DNA of 24,189 bases from NCBI GenBank assembly GCA_031420365.1, contig JANOMP010000012.1, positions 1 to 24,189 of the forward strand, written 5' to 3'. Positions 15,130 to 23,007 of the stretch are shown here, piece by piece. How positions within the stretch are numbered: position 1 is the first letter of the stretch; every line of letters begins with the position of its first letter. The translations under genes were made by a program, and so were the position numbers. This DNA is from Leadbetterella sp031420365 (GTDB lineage Bacteria; Bacteroidota; Bacteroidia; Cytophagales; Spirosomataceae). A model generated the notes under the pieces. That model worked only from the letters and a program-made list of their open reading frames with translations, was not told the origin of the DNA and did no database searches.

Positions 15130-16584
15130 ATGGATAAAAACTTTCTTGAACACCGATTAAATTTTAACAGAAGGCGTTTTCTATCACAATTGAGCCTAGG
15201 TGTTGGCGGTGTAGCATTGGGTTCTTTGCTCATGCCAGATCTTTTTACCAGAAAAAATGATTCTGAAGCGAATCTTCCTCCTGGCATTCCAGATTTTGCT
15301 CCAAAAGCCAAACGGGTCATTTATATGTTTCAAAACGGTGCCCCTTCTCAGCTCGAATTATTTGACTATAAACCAAAACTTACCGAAATGTTTGGTCAGG
15401 AACTACCCTCATCGGTACGGGGAGAGCAACGCCTCACCGGAATGACGGCAAATCAGTCCTCATTTCCCCTTGTGGGTTCTTTTACCGGATTTAAACAATA
15501 TGGTCAGTCGAGAGCATGGATTAGCGATTTGTTTCCTTACACTTCAAATATTGTGGATGATATTTGTATCGTTCGATCAATGCACACCGAAGCCATAAAC
15601 CACGACCCAGCCCTTACATTCTTTCAGACCGGAGCTCAACAAGGCAACCGCCCAAGCATGGGTGCATGGCTTAGCTATGGCTTAGGTAGTGAAAACAAAA
15701 ACTTGCCCGCTTTTACGGTATTACTCTCAAGAGGAATTGGCAATGGGCAGGGTGTTTATTCCAAACTTTGGACTAATGGATTTTTGGAATCAGTACACCA
15801 AGGTGTGCAATTTAGCAGTGGCGAAAATCCTGTACTTTATTTGAAAGATCCAGATGGAATGAATAGAGAAGGCAGACGAAAAATGTTGGATAATCTGGCT
15901 GCTTTGAACCAACTGTCATATCAAAAATATGGTGACCCAGAAATTTCAGCAAAAATTCAACAATATGAAATGGCATACCGAATGCAAACTGCCGTACCTG
16001 AAATTATGGATTTATCCAAAGAGCCAGATAGTGTTATTAAATTATATGGGCCAGACTGTTTAGTGCCAGGCACTTATGCAGCAAACTGCCTAATGGCCAG
16101 AAAATTATCAGAAAGCGGAGTTCGCTTTGTGCAATTGTACCATCAAGGATGGGATCAGCATGGAAATCTACCTTATGAAATCACAAAACAAGCCAAAGAT
16201 GTAGATCAAGCCTCAGCAGCTTTAGTGTCAGACCTTAAACAAAGAGGTCTTTTAGACGAAACTTTGGTGATTTGGGGAGGAGAGTTTGGCAGAACCAACT
16301 ATAGCCAAGGCACATTAACCAAAGACAACTATGGCCGAGATCATCACCCGAGATGCTTTAGTATTTGGATGGCTGGCGGAGGTATAAAACCTGGAATGGT
16401 GTATGGCGAAACAGATGAGTTTGGATACAATGTGGTCAAAGACCCCGTTCATGTGCATGATTTTCAGGCAACTGTCTTAAATCAATTGGGCCTAGATCAT
16501 GAAAAACTTATTTATAAACATCTAGGTCGAAGGTTTAGACTTACCGATGTATCTGGAAATGTTGTAAAAGATATAATTTCTTAA
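15130..16584 (+). CDS. Tat-exported DUF1501 protein (alkaline phosphatase/sulfatase-like fold)
   Basis: The 484-residue protein starts with a twin-arginine signal (NRRRFLSQLSLGVGGVALGS), so it is probably exported folded, perhaps with bound metal. The body is DUF1501, a family related in fold to alkaline phosphatases and sulfatases. Conserved pieces seen here are HDPALTFFQTGAQQGNRPSMG (its Asp and His near residue 158), GWDQHGNLPYE, VIWGGEFGRTNYSQ, GRDHHPRCFSIWMAGGGI, and the C-terminal VHVHDFQATVL with HLGRRFRLTDV. The Asp/His-rich blocks would form a metal site. No phosphatase-type serine or sulfatase-type cysteine nucleophile is obvious. The ATG lies one base after the stop of the cytochrome gene, so the two are almost certainly coupled and made in equal amounts. 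The substrate is unknown; the usual guess is a modified carbohydrate. Confidence 0.93.
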   Translation: MDKNFLEHRLNFNRRRFLSQLSLGVGGVALGSLLMPDLFTRKNDSEANLPPGIPDFAPKAKRVIYMFQNGAPSQLELFDYKPKLTEMFGQELPSSVRGEQRLTGMTANQSSFPLVGSFTGFKQYGQSRAWISDLFPYTSNIVDDICIVRSMHTEAINHDPALTFFQTGAQQGNRPSMGAWLSYGLGSENKNLPAFTVLLSRGIGNGQGVYSKLWTNGFLESVHQGVQFSSGENPVLYLKDPDGMNREGRRKMLDNLAALNQLSYQKYGDPEISAKIQQYEMAYRMQTAVPEIMDLSKEPDSVIKLYGPDCLVPGTYAANCLMARKLSESGVRFVQLYHQGWDQHGNLPYEITKQAKDVDQASAALVSDLKQRGLLDETLVIWGGEFGRTNYSQGTLTKDNYGRDHHPRCFSIWMAGGGIKPGMVYGETDEFGYNVVKDPVHVHDFQATVLNQLGLDHEKLIYKHLGRRFRLTDVSGNVVKDIIS

Positions 16585-16639
16585 TTAAAAAAAAGACTCC
16601 TTTACAAAAACTTTAAACCAAAATATTTTTAGCGTTAAT

Positions 16640-18805
16640 ATGAAAAGAAATCTTAAAAACTATTCGGAAGGGTTACTTTTTATGTTCGCTGTTTTATTGG
16701 TTTTTTTGCTTGCTTTTGAATCCCACATTGCCATACCTTTTTGGTTAAACCCGCTTGGACGTTTACATCCTTTGCTATTACACTTTCCTTTAGTTCTATT
16801 GCTTTTACTGTTCCTGTTTGATGTATTTACGCCAAAAACAGACCCTAACTTGATTCTCCTTTTACAAAAATATTTCTCGTCTTTATTACTATTCTCAGTT
16901 TTGATCTCTTTAATAACAGCTATCTCTGGGTTAATTCTATCGCAAGAGAACGGTTATTCTGGAGATAGCCTTGATTGGCACAAATGGACGGGAAGTTTAA
17001 TGGCGATTTTAGGATGCATCTATTACTTTTTTAGAACAAAAATCCTAAATAATGCGATTTTGTGCAAATTATCCGCTGCTCTGTTGGCACTTATTCTAAT
17101 TATTACCGGCCACTTAGGTGCTTCACTTACCCACGGAGAAAATTTTGTTTTCGAAAGTTTTGACAAAAAGAACCATGATAATATTGCTTTTAATGAAGCT
17201 ATGGTTTTCGAACATTTGGTAATGCCCATTTTTGAAAGCAAATGTATTTCATGCCATGGCACAAAAAAAATGAAAGGAGAGCTTTTACTTAACACCATAG
17301 AAAACATCAAAAAAGGGGGGAAGACCGGATATTTAATTGTTGCAGGAAATCCCGAAAAGAGCCTTTTAGTGGAACGAATTTTCCTTGATCAAGAAGAAAA
17401 AAAACATATGCCCCCAACGGGAAAAACTCAATTAACAACCGACGAAAAGCGAATTATAAAATGGTGGATTCAAAAAAATGCTGACTTCAAACTGAAAGTA
17501 ACCAGTTTACATAAAAATGACTCCTTGAGTCTTTTGGCAAAAAAATTGTTTTCTCAGAACACAAAGGACGAAAAATACGATTTTAAAAGTGCCGATGCCG
17601 AACTAATAAAAAAACTCAATAACGAATATCGAGTGATAAACTCAAAATCAAAAACCTCGCCTGCATTAGATGTTACGCTATATAATTCAGCATTTTATAC
17701 CCTCGCCACCCTCCATGAATTGACAGAAATAAAAGAGCAAATAGTTTCATTAAATGTAAGCAAAACACCAATTACTGATGCAGACTTAAAAACTATAGGT
17801 CAATTTAAAAACTTAAAAAAACTAAACCTCAACTTTACGAAAATTACTGGAAATGGTTTGCAAAACCTAACTACAAATACTCAACTTGTTTCCTTGTCTT
17901 TGGCAGGTATTAGTCTAAATTTAAATAATTTAAAACTATTTTTAAACAAAAACAAAAATGTAAACTCACTTAGTTTATGGAATACCAATTTAACCGAAAA
18001 CGACCTTATTAAACTAAAAAAGGGATATCCAAATATTGATTTTCTAAAAGGAGGAACAGAAAACACGCTAAAACTAAACCTTCCTTTTCTCAAAAATAAA
18101 CCCATAGTTTTCAAAGATTCTATTGGCTTACAAATAGGCCATCCCATAAATGGTGTCACAATTAGATTTACTACAAACAATACCGATCCAGATAGCCTAA
18201 AATCCCTAATTTATGTTTTAGGAAAAACTATATTAACAAAAACCACTACTATTAAGACCAAAGCCTTTAAAATTGGATGGTATGGAAGCGATATAGCCGC
18301 ATTTACAGTATTTAAAAACAGTTTAAAGCCCGATTCAGTAGCTCTTTTAACAAAACTAAACCGTGTGCATCCTGCCAATGGCTCTGCTACTTTTTTTGAC
18401 AATACATTTGGGACTTTTAATGCCAACAGCCCCGCGTGGGCTAACAACTGGGCGGGCTTCAGAAGTAATAATATGGAGCTTCTAATGGTTTATAAAAAAC
18501 CAGTTACCATTTCTGAAATAGCCCTAAACCTGCTTATTGAAACTGAAACAAGGATTTTTCCTCCCCAATCAATTGAAATATGGGGTGGAACTTCTGAGAA
18601 AAACATGAAACTATTAAGCATAACAAAACCAATTCAGCCAAAGGAGTTAAGCAAACCCTACATTCTCACAATTTATTGCAAAACAAAACCTACCAAGGCT
18701 ACCTTTTTTAAAATTGTTGCCAAACCTATGGAATTTGTCCCAAACTGGCATCCAAATAAAGGAAAAGTCCCATTGTTTTTAGTGGATGAGTTGTTCGTAA
18801 ATTGA
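16640..18805 (+). CDS. Membrane-anchored c-type cytochrome with LRR, chitobiase-like and discoidin-like parts
   Basis: The 721-residue protein begins with about five transmembrane helices (residues 10-165) in the manner of DUF2231 (RLHPLLLHFPLVLLLL). A PSCyt1 cytochrome domain follows: CISCH (Cys202, Cys205, His206) and axial Met257 in KKHMPPTGK, closing with IIKWWIQKNADF. Residues about 370-475 are leucine-rich repeats. Residues about 490-565 resemble the chitobiase C-terminal/FN3-associated domain (GVTIRFTTNNTDPDS, then TTTIKTKAFKIGW). The last 150 residues (WAGFRSNNMELLMVYKKPVT, SIEIWGGTS, FFKIVAKP) look like an F5/8 (discoidin) carbohydrate-binding fold. It follows the DUF1501 gene by 55 bases and shares its cytochrome type with the first gene, so it may pass electrons between the exported pair and the membrane. 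Leu-rich and discoidin assignments are from pattern only. Confidence 0.85.
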   Translation: MKRNLKNYSEGLLFMFAVLLVFLLAFESHIAIPFWLNPLGRLHPLLLHFPLVLLLLLFLFDVFTPKTDPNLILLLQKYFSSLLLFSVLISLITAISGLILSQENGYSGDSLDWHKWTGSLMAILGCIYYFFRTKILNNAILCKLSAALLALILIITGHLGASLTHGENFVFESFDKKNHDNIAFNEAMVFEHLVMPIFESKCISCHGTKKMKGELLLNTIENIKKGGKTGYLIVAGNPEKSLLVERIFLDQEEKKHMPPTGKTQLTTDEKRIIKWWIQKNADFKLKVTSLHKNDSLSLLAKKLFSQNTKDEKYDFKSADAELIKKLNNEYRVINSKSKTSPALDVTLYNSAFYTLATLHELTEIKEQIVSLNVSKTPITDADLKTIGQFKNLKKLNLNFTKITGNGLQNLTTNTQLVSLSLAGISLNLNNLKLFLNKNKNVNSLSLWNTNLTENDLIKLKKGYPNIDFLKGGTENTLKLNLPFLKNKPIVFKDSIGLQIGHPINGVTIRFTTNNTDPDSLKSLIYVLGKTILTKTTTIKTKAFKIGWYGSDIAAFTVFKNSLKPDSVALLTKLNRVHPANGSATFFDNTFGTFNANSPAWANNWAGFRSNNMELLMVYKKPVTISEIALNLLIETETRIFPPQSIEIWGGTSEKNMKLLSITKPIQPKELSKPYILTIYCKTKPTKATFFKIVAKPMEFVPNWHPNKGKVPLFLVDELFVN

Positions 18806-18945
18806 TTTTGCATTTCTAAATCATTTAAAAAACTTCCGATGGAGTGTTAGTGAATTTGTATCAAAAAATAAGTGCTCGACTTTTTGTATCAAATATTTAG
18901 ATTCAAAATGTTTAATTTTCACTAAAAATTTACCAGAACGAGACA

Positions 18946-18974
18946 TTTGAACATGTGAAATTTATATACTTTTG
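18946..18974 (+). promoter_or_regulatory. Near-consensus Bacteroidota promoter for the methyltransferase
   Basis: TTTG (18946-18949), 17 bases, then TACTTTTG (18967-18974) fits TTTG-N17-23-TAnnTTTG. The start codon is 20 bases after the -7 box, which predicts a very short leader. Confidence 0.7.
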
Positions 18975-18994
18975 CAAAACGAATTATTAAAAAG

Positions 18995-19795
18995 ATGGCT
19001 TTTGACTTTCATTCTGACAGGACTATTTACTTTAAGTTGCAGTACAACAACACAAAAGACAACATTTTGCCTTGGATAGAAAAGCACAAGCCAATAAAAG
19101 CAGAAATGAAAGTTCTTGAAATAGGCTGCCGAGATGGAGGAGTGCTTATGCCGTTTATGGAAAAAGGATGCACTGTTACTGGATTTGACCTTGACGGTGG
19201 TCCAATTGAAAGTGCAAAGAAAATCTATGCTGATGATATAATAGCCGGAAAAGCCCGCTTTTTCGTACAAGATGTACATGACTATATCGCCGAAAACAAA
19301 TCCAATGAATCGGCTAAGTTTGATATTATTATTCTAAAAGACGTGATAGAACACGTTTATGGGCACGAGAAAATGATAAGCAACCTTAAGCACATTTTAT
19401 TACAAGGGGGAGTGATATATTTCGGTTTTCCACCTTGGCAAAATCCGTTTGGTGGCCATCAGCAAGTACTAAAAAGCAAAGTCTGGTCTAAAATACCTTA
19501 CTACCACATGTTACCAAACTTTATTTATTATGGCATAATGAAGCGTTGGGAAAAAGACTCTTTTGAATTTATAAAAGCCACTAAAGAAACTAGGATCACA
19601 CCAGAGAAGTTTGAGCGATTAGTGAAAAAACATAATTTCGAAATCCTAGAAAATCACCATTATTTTATAGGAACCATGTATAAATACAAATTTGGCTTAA
19701 AACCTCGAAAACAATTTGGTATAATAAAAGCTATTCCTTATTTCCGCAACTTTTTTACAACAGCCGTTGATTATGTTATTAAGCTAAAAGAGTAA
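18995..19795 (+). CDS. Class I SAM-dependent methyltransferase
   Basis: The 266-residue protein has a Rossmann-type methyltransferase core: motif I VLEIGCRDGG (Glu42, Gly44, Gly48), an acidic residue for the ribose of S-adenosylmethionine in TGFDLDGG (Asp65), the VQDVHDY strand (91-97), and the post-II motif ILKDVIEHVYGHEKM (about 113-127). The C-terminal 110 residues (GFPPWQNPFGGHQQVL onward, with IPYYHMLP) would form the substrate lid. They resemble methyltransferases found with glycan or lipid synthesis genes, but the substrate cannot be named. No signal peptide or membrane helix, so it is cytoplasmic. It is a single gene with its own promoter and no operon partner. The ATG choice agrees with the promoter position. 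Confidence 0.9.
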   Translation: MAFDFHSDRTIYFKLQYNNTKDNILPWIEKHKPIKAEMKVLEIGCRDGGVLMPFMEKGCTVTGFDLDGGPIESAKKIYADDIIAGKARFFVQDVHDYIAENKSNESAKFDIIILKDVIEHVYGHEKMISNLKHILLQGGVIYFGFPPWQNPFGGHQQVLKSKVWSKIPYYHMLPNFIYYGIMKRWEKDSFEFIKATKETRITPEKFERLVKKHNFEILENHHYFIGTMYKYKFGLKPRKQFGIIKAIPYFRNFFTTAVDYVIKLKE

Positions 19796-19852
19796 GATGC
19801 TTAAGGAAAAAAATTTGCCTTTTCTAACACATATAGATGTTAAAACAAAATT

Positions 19853-20512
19853 CTACCAAGTACCAATTAAAGCCTTTAGTTCCTCTTCGTCTACTCTATG
19901 TTTTCCTTTATAAGAAATTATTTTGGGGTTTATTTCTAATTTCATTTTTTCACGAAAAGCTTCCGTAATTTCAGGGTAAATTATCAAAAACTCGTCTTGC
20001 AAACCGTAGACATAATAGGTATCTACACCTTTAAGTTTCTGTGGGTCTATTAAATCTGATATACCATTATTAAAAAAACCAGCCCAAAGCACCAACTTTT
20101 CAGGCACAAAGTCACAAGCATTTAACCATCTCAAAACAGTGGCACATCCCTGAGAAAAGCCCAAAATGTTAATTTTTACAGCATTGTTTGTTGTCTGACT
20201 TATAATTTTGTGATATACGCCGTTTAAAAAGTTTACGTATTCTTCAGCTTCCGATTCTTTATGCTCGCGAGTGGTCCAGCTTGCGCCTACTCTATTGTAT
20301 TTTTCATCTAAATAAAATCTAGAAATCCCTTCTGGGGCAACTATAAACGTTTCATCATCAACAATATCATTAAACTTTTTAATAAAAAAACTGGCTAGCT
20401 GCCCATATCCATGCAAAATAATCCAGATAGTTTTTGTTTCATGTCCTAGATTCCCTAGGGTATAATATCTAGCTGTCCGCTCTACCTTTACAAGGTGTTC
20501 TTTACATTCCAT
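19853..20512 (-). CDS. Small alpha/beta hydrolase (carboxylesterase/phospholipase-like)
   Basis: The 219-residue protein is a compact alpha/beta hydrolase of the carboxylesterase/phospholipase (YpfH-like) type. The oxyanion-hole strand is IWIILHGYGQ (29-38), the nucleophile elbow is ILGFSQGCATVLRW with Ser120, the acid is probably Asp173 in VYGLQDEF, and the histidine is His205 in YKGKHRVDEEEL. Bacterial members hydrolyse short acyl esters; the natural substrate here is unknown. There is no signal peptide, so it should be cytoplasmic. It converges on the methyltransferase gene, with 57 bases between stops and no clear terminator there. The start is the ATG at 20510-20512; an MxC start followed by KEHLVKVERTARYY is ordinary for the family. 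Confidence 0.9.
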   Translation of the reverse strand: MECKEHLVKVERTARYYTLGNLGHETKTIWIILHGYGQLASFFIKKFNDIVDDETFIVAPEGISRFYLDEKYNRVGASWTTREHKESEAEEYVNFLNGVYHKIISQTTNNAVKINILGFSQGCATVLRWLNACDFVPEKLVLWAGFFNNGISDLIDPQKLKGVDTYYVYGLQDEFLIIYPEITEAFREKMKLEINPKIISYKGKHRVDEEELKALIGTW

Positions 20513-20860
20513 TCTTATGTGTCTTTTTCATTTTCACGCAAGATATACGTTTTTTCAAATTCTTTAGGGATTCCGAAAACAGAAAAAACTCTTAAAACGA
20601 CTTTTAGTTTTAATAAGAAAACCAAAATTTTTTAAAAAGCTTAAATATAAAGCATGGAGAAACAGTAGTTTTAGACAAAAAAATTATATTTTAAAAATGT
20701 TGAAGGTTTTCAAAGCCTTTATGGGTTTAGCTTAGAAAAAAAATACAAAGACAGCCAATGTGGCTGCCTTTGTATTTTCAAATAAATTTAATCGCTTGAT
20801 TAAACAACTATTCATAAATTGTTTTTGTTGTCTATCTAAAAATATTTTAATTCTAATAGG
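20513..20860. other. Divergent intergenic region
   Basis: This 348-base gap separates the minus-strand hydrolase from the plus-strand desaturase and should hold both promoters. No ORF is supported. A strong hairpin sits inside it (20740-20778), and a weaker palindrome AAGGTTTTCAAAGCCTT lies at about 20703-20719. The unusual point is a terminator-like stem where neither flanking gene should end. Confidence 0.6.
20740..20778. terminator. Strong terminator-like hairpin in a divergent region
   Basis: AAAATACAAAG-A-CAGCC (20740-20756) pairs with GGCTG-C-CTTTGTATTTT (20762-20778), 16 of 17 pairs with a 5-nt loop. On the minus strand the stem is followed by eight Ts (20736-20743, overlapping the stem base), the better terminator direction; on the plus strand four Ts follow. 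No annotated gene ends here, so it may close an unrecognised small transcript or insulate the two divergent promoters. Confidence 0.65.
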
Positions 20861-21757
20861 ATGACCTTTCAGACCATAATTGAAGAGCTTCAAAACGACA
20901 AAGCAATCCCATTAGCTATACCTATTTTTTTACTATCCATGTTGGTAGAATGGTTTATTGGTAAAAAAGAAAATCCTGAATTTTACCAATCAAAAGATAT
21001 GTTGGTTTCAATTTCAATGGGTATATTTTCAAGCATTGTCGAGTTTTTTCCAAAGGTTTTGGCATTTATTGCTTTCTTTTATTTACATGAAATAAGTTCT
21101 TTAAAAAATTCAATTGATAGACAATGGTGGGCCTGGATTCTGTTGTTTTTTTTGGATGATTTCGCTTATTATTGGTTTCATAGAATGAACCACGAAGTGC
21201 GACTTTTTTGGGCTGGACACGTACCACACCACTCCTCCGTAAAATATAATTATGGCACGGCCTTACGCCAAGGAGTAGGCGAGCGTATTCACAAATTTAT
21301 ATTTTGGCTGTGGATTCCCCTATTAGGTTTCGATGCTCTGATGATATTTATTATGATGGGCTTAAACTTGGTGTATCAGTTTTTTGTACATACCGATTTG
21401 GTTTACAAACTCCCCGCTTGGTTTGAGAGTATTTTCAATACCCCTTCACACCATAGAGTACACCATGCCTCTAATAATCGATACTTAGACCGTAACCATG
21501 CTGGGGTTTTAATAATTTGGGATAAATTTTTTGGTACTTTTTCAGAAGAAAAAAAAAATGAAAAGCCTGTTTATGGGCTAACATCTAACATAGAAACCTA
21601 TAACCCTTTTCTAGTTGCTACTCACGAATATTCAGCAATTATTAAAGATGTAAGGCGAGCAAAGTCCTGGAAAGACAAACTCAAATACATATTTTACTCG
21701 CCTGGATGGAGCCACGACGGCAAAGATTTACGTGCAAAGACCCTACGAAAGAAATAG
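20861..21757 (+). CDS. Sterol desaturase/fatty acid hydroxylase-family membrane protein
   Basis: The 298-residue protein belongs to the fatty acid hydroxylase superfamily (PF04116), di-iron membrane enzymes that hydroxylate or desaturate lipids or sterol-like substrates. The eight-histidine signature is complete: H107-RMN-H111, H120-VP-H123-H124, and H197-H198-RV-H201-H202, with additional His177 and His213. Four to five hydrophobic helices are seen (about 17-35, 50-76, 90-105, 145-178). The C-terminus ends soon after SWKDKLKYIFYSPGWSHDGK, a common family ending. The substrate in Bacteroidota is generally not known; ornithine or glycerolipid hydroxylation and carotenoid modification are options. 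It stands alone, with a divergent neighbour on the left and a convergent one on the right. Confidence 0.92.
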   Translation: MTFQTIIEELQNDKAIPLAIPIFLLSMLVEWFIGKKENPEFYQSKDMLVSISMGIFSSIVEFFPKVLAFIAFFYLHEISSLKNSIDRQWWAWILLFFLDDFAYYWFHRMNHEVRLFWAGHVPHHSSVKYNYGTALRQGVGERIHKFIFWLWIPLLGFDALMIFIMMGLNLVYQFFVHTDLVYKLPAWFESIFNTPSHHRVHHASNNRYLDRNHAGVLIIWDKFFGTFSEEKKNEKPVYGLTSNIETYNPFLVATHEYSAIIKDVRRAKSWKDKLKYIFYSPGWSHDGKDLRAKTLRKK

Positions 21758-21841
21758 GGGTAAAATGACATTATTGCCTTTAGATTGGAACTACTATTAT
21801 CAATAGTTGTGAATCTCAAATCATGTCTAAAAATTTAGAAT

Positions 21842-21877
21842 ATGAATTGGTTGTTTTAGCTAAAACAACCAATTCAT
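21842..21877. terminator. Perfect 36-bp palindrome, likely bidirectional terminator
   Basis: GAATTGGTTGTTTTAG (21844-21859) is followed directly by its exact reverse complement (21860-21875), and AT/AT extends the pairing to 21842-21877. It lies between two convergent genes, 84 bases after one stop and 21 bases beyond the stop of the other. As RNA it would have an 16-bp stem with minimal loop. T-runs after it are modest (TTTG then TTTTTTT at 21893-21900 on the plus strand). Confidence 0.7.
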
Positions 21878-21898
21878 TTGACAAAAATGTTAGTTTTT

Positions 21899-22759
21899 TT
21901 ACCTCAAAACCTCGGCAAACAAAGCAAGTGTTCTTTCCCAGGCCAATTTAGCTACCTCAGGATTATAACGGGCAGGTGACGAGTCGTTGTTAAATGCATG
22001 TTGTGCCCCTTCATAAATATACACTTTGTAATCTATTTTATTGGCTTTTAAGGCTTCTTCATAAGCGGGTATGCCTGCATTTACGCGTTCGTCCAGACCA
22101 CCATACTGCAAAAGTAGCTTAGCTTTTATACTTGGTACCTCCTCCACTTTGGCTTGGCGGCCGTAATACGCTACTCCACCATCAAGTTCGGGATAGTTTA
22201 CAGCTAAGTCATTTACCATGCCTCCGCCCCAACAAAAACCGACACAAGCGGTTTTTTTATTGCTGTTTTTCAATTCATTCAAATAACCAAAACCGCTAAT
22301 TAAATTTTCTAAATTTTGTTTTGCATCTAATTTAGGAAATAAGGCTCTGCCCTCGTCTTCATTTGCAGGCGTGCCTCCAAATGGAGAGAGTGCGTCTATC
22401 CCTAAAGCTATGTATCCAGCCTTTGCTACTCTTCTTGTTACATCTTTTATGTGGGGCGTTAAACCTCGATTTTCGTGTATTACTAAAACTGTACCTAACT
22501 TGCCTTTCATGTTTTTGGGCATTGCTAGATAGCCTTTCATCGTACAATTTTTTGAGGGATAACTGATTTCCTCAATTTGTAAGTCTTCGTCCTGTTCTGA
22601 AACTTGATTGGCAAAAGCATATTTTCCTTCAAGGGCAGGCATCAAGGCCATTGCAGCAGCAGTGCCTCCTGCCAATTTTGCTAGTTTTGCCAAAAAATCT
22701 TCTCGCTTAAGAGGTGCGTGTGTGTATTCGTCGAAGAGGTTGATAATTTTTTGATTCAT
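21899..22759 (-). CDS. Exported dienelactone hydrolase-family protein
   Basis: The 286-residue protein is a dienelactone hydrolase (DLH) relative, an alpha/beta hydrolase with a cysteine nucleophile. Catalytic pieces are present: Glu96 in VIHENRGL, Cys176 in VGFCWGGG, Asp223 in YGGLDERV, and His254 in EGAQHAF. The N-terminal 50 residues contain LKREDFLAKLAKLAGGTAAA, which has the shape of a Tat signal but with Lys-Arg in place of Arg-Arg (exported relatives usually read RR here), then an Ala-rich hydrophobic stretch. Export is therefore likely, but by a weakened Tat signal or by Sec. The family cleaves small lactones and esters; the true substrate is unknown. A TATATTTG box lies about 17 bases upstream of the ATG. 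It converges on the desaturase gene across a perfect palindrome. Confidence 0.92.
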   Translation of the reverse strand: MNQKIINLFDEYTHAPLKREDFLAKLAKLAGGTAAAMALMPALEGKYAFANQVSEQDEDLQIEEISYPSKNCTMKGYLAMPKNMKGKLGTVLVIHENRGLTPHIKDVTRRVAKAGYIALGIDALSPFGGTPANEDEGRALFPKLDAKQNLENLISGFGYLNELKNSNKKTACVGFCWGGGMVNDLAVNYPELDGGVAYYGRQAKVEEVPSIKAKLLLQYGGLDERVNAGIPAYEEALKANKIDYKVYIYEGAQHAFNNDSSPARYNPEVAKLAWERTLALFAEVLR

Positions 22760-22775
22760 TCTTGTTTTTTTATTT

Positions 22776-22783
22776 CAAATATA
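22776..22783 (-). promoter_or_regulatory. Possible -7 box for the dienelactone hydrolase gene
   Basis: On the minus strand these bases read TATATTTG, a full match to TAnnTTTG, 16 bases from the start codon. No good -33 TTTG lies at the expected distance, so support is partial. Confidence 0.5.
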
Positions 22784-23007
22784 CTGTCAGAGTACTCCTC
22801 TTTCTAAAACCAATCGACAAAATGAATAGAATATTCGATATAAATAGAATTTGAGCTCTTAAATTATTCTAAAATGGATATAATTATTTGATATTGAAAA
22901 CCATAAATTTTTCTAAAAAAAACAATTAAAATAATCTTATACCTTACTTATTATTTTATATGTTAAAATAAAATTTTACCTTGAATCAAATTTCAACCTT
23001 AAAAAAA

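Noticed and set aside
17881..18180. 99-codon minus-strand frame inside the membrane cytochrome gene
   Set aside because: It is a shadow of the plus-strand gene, with no independent signal or start context.
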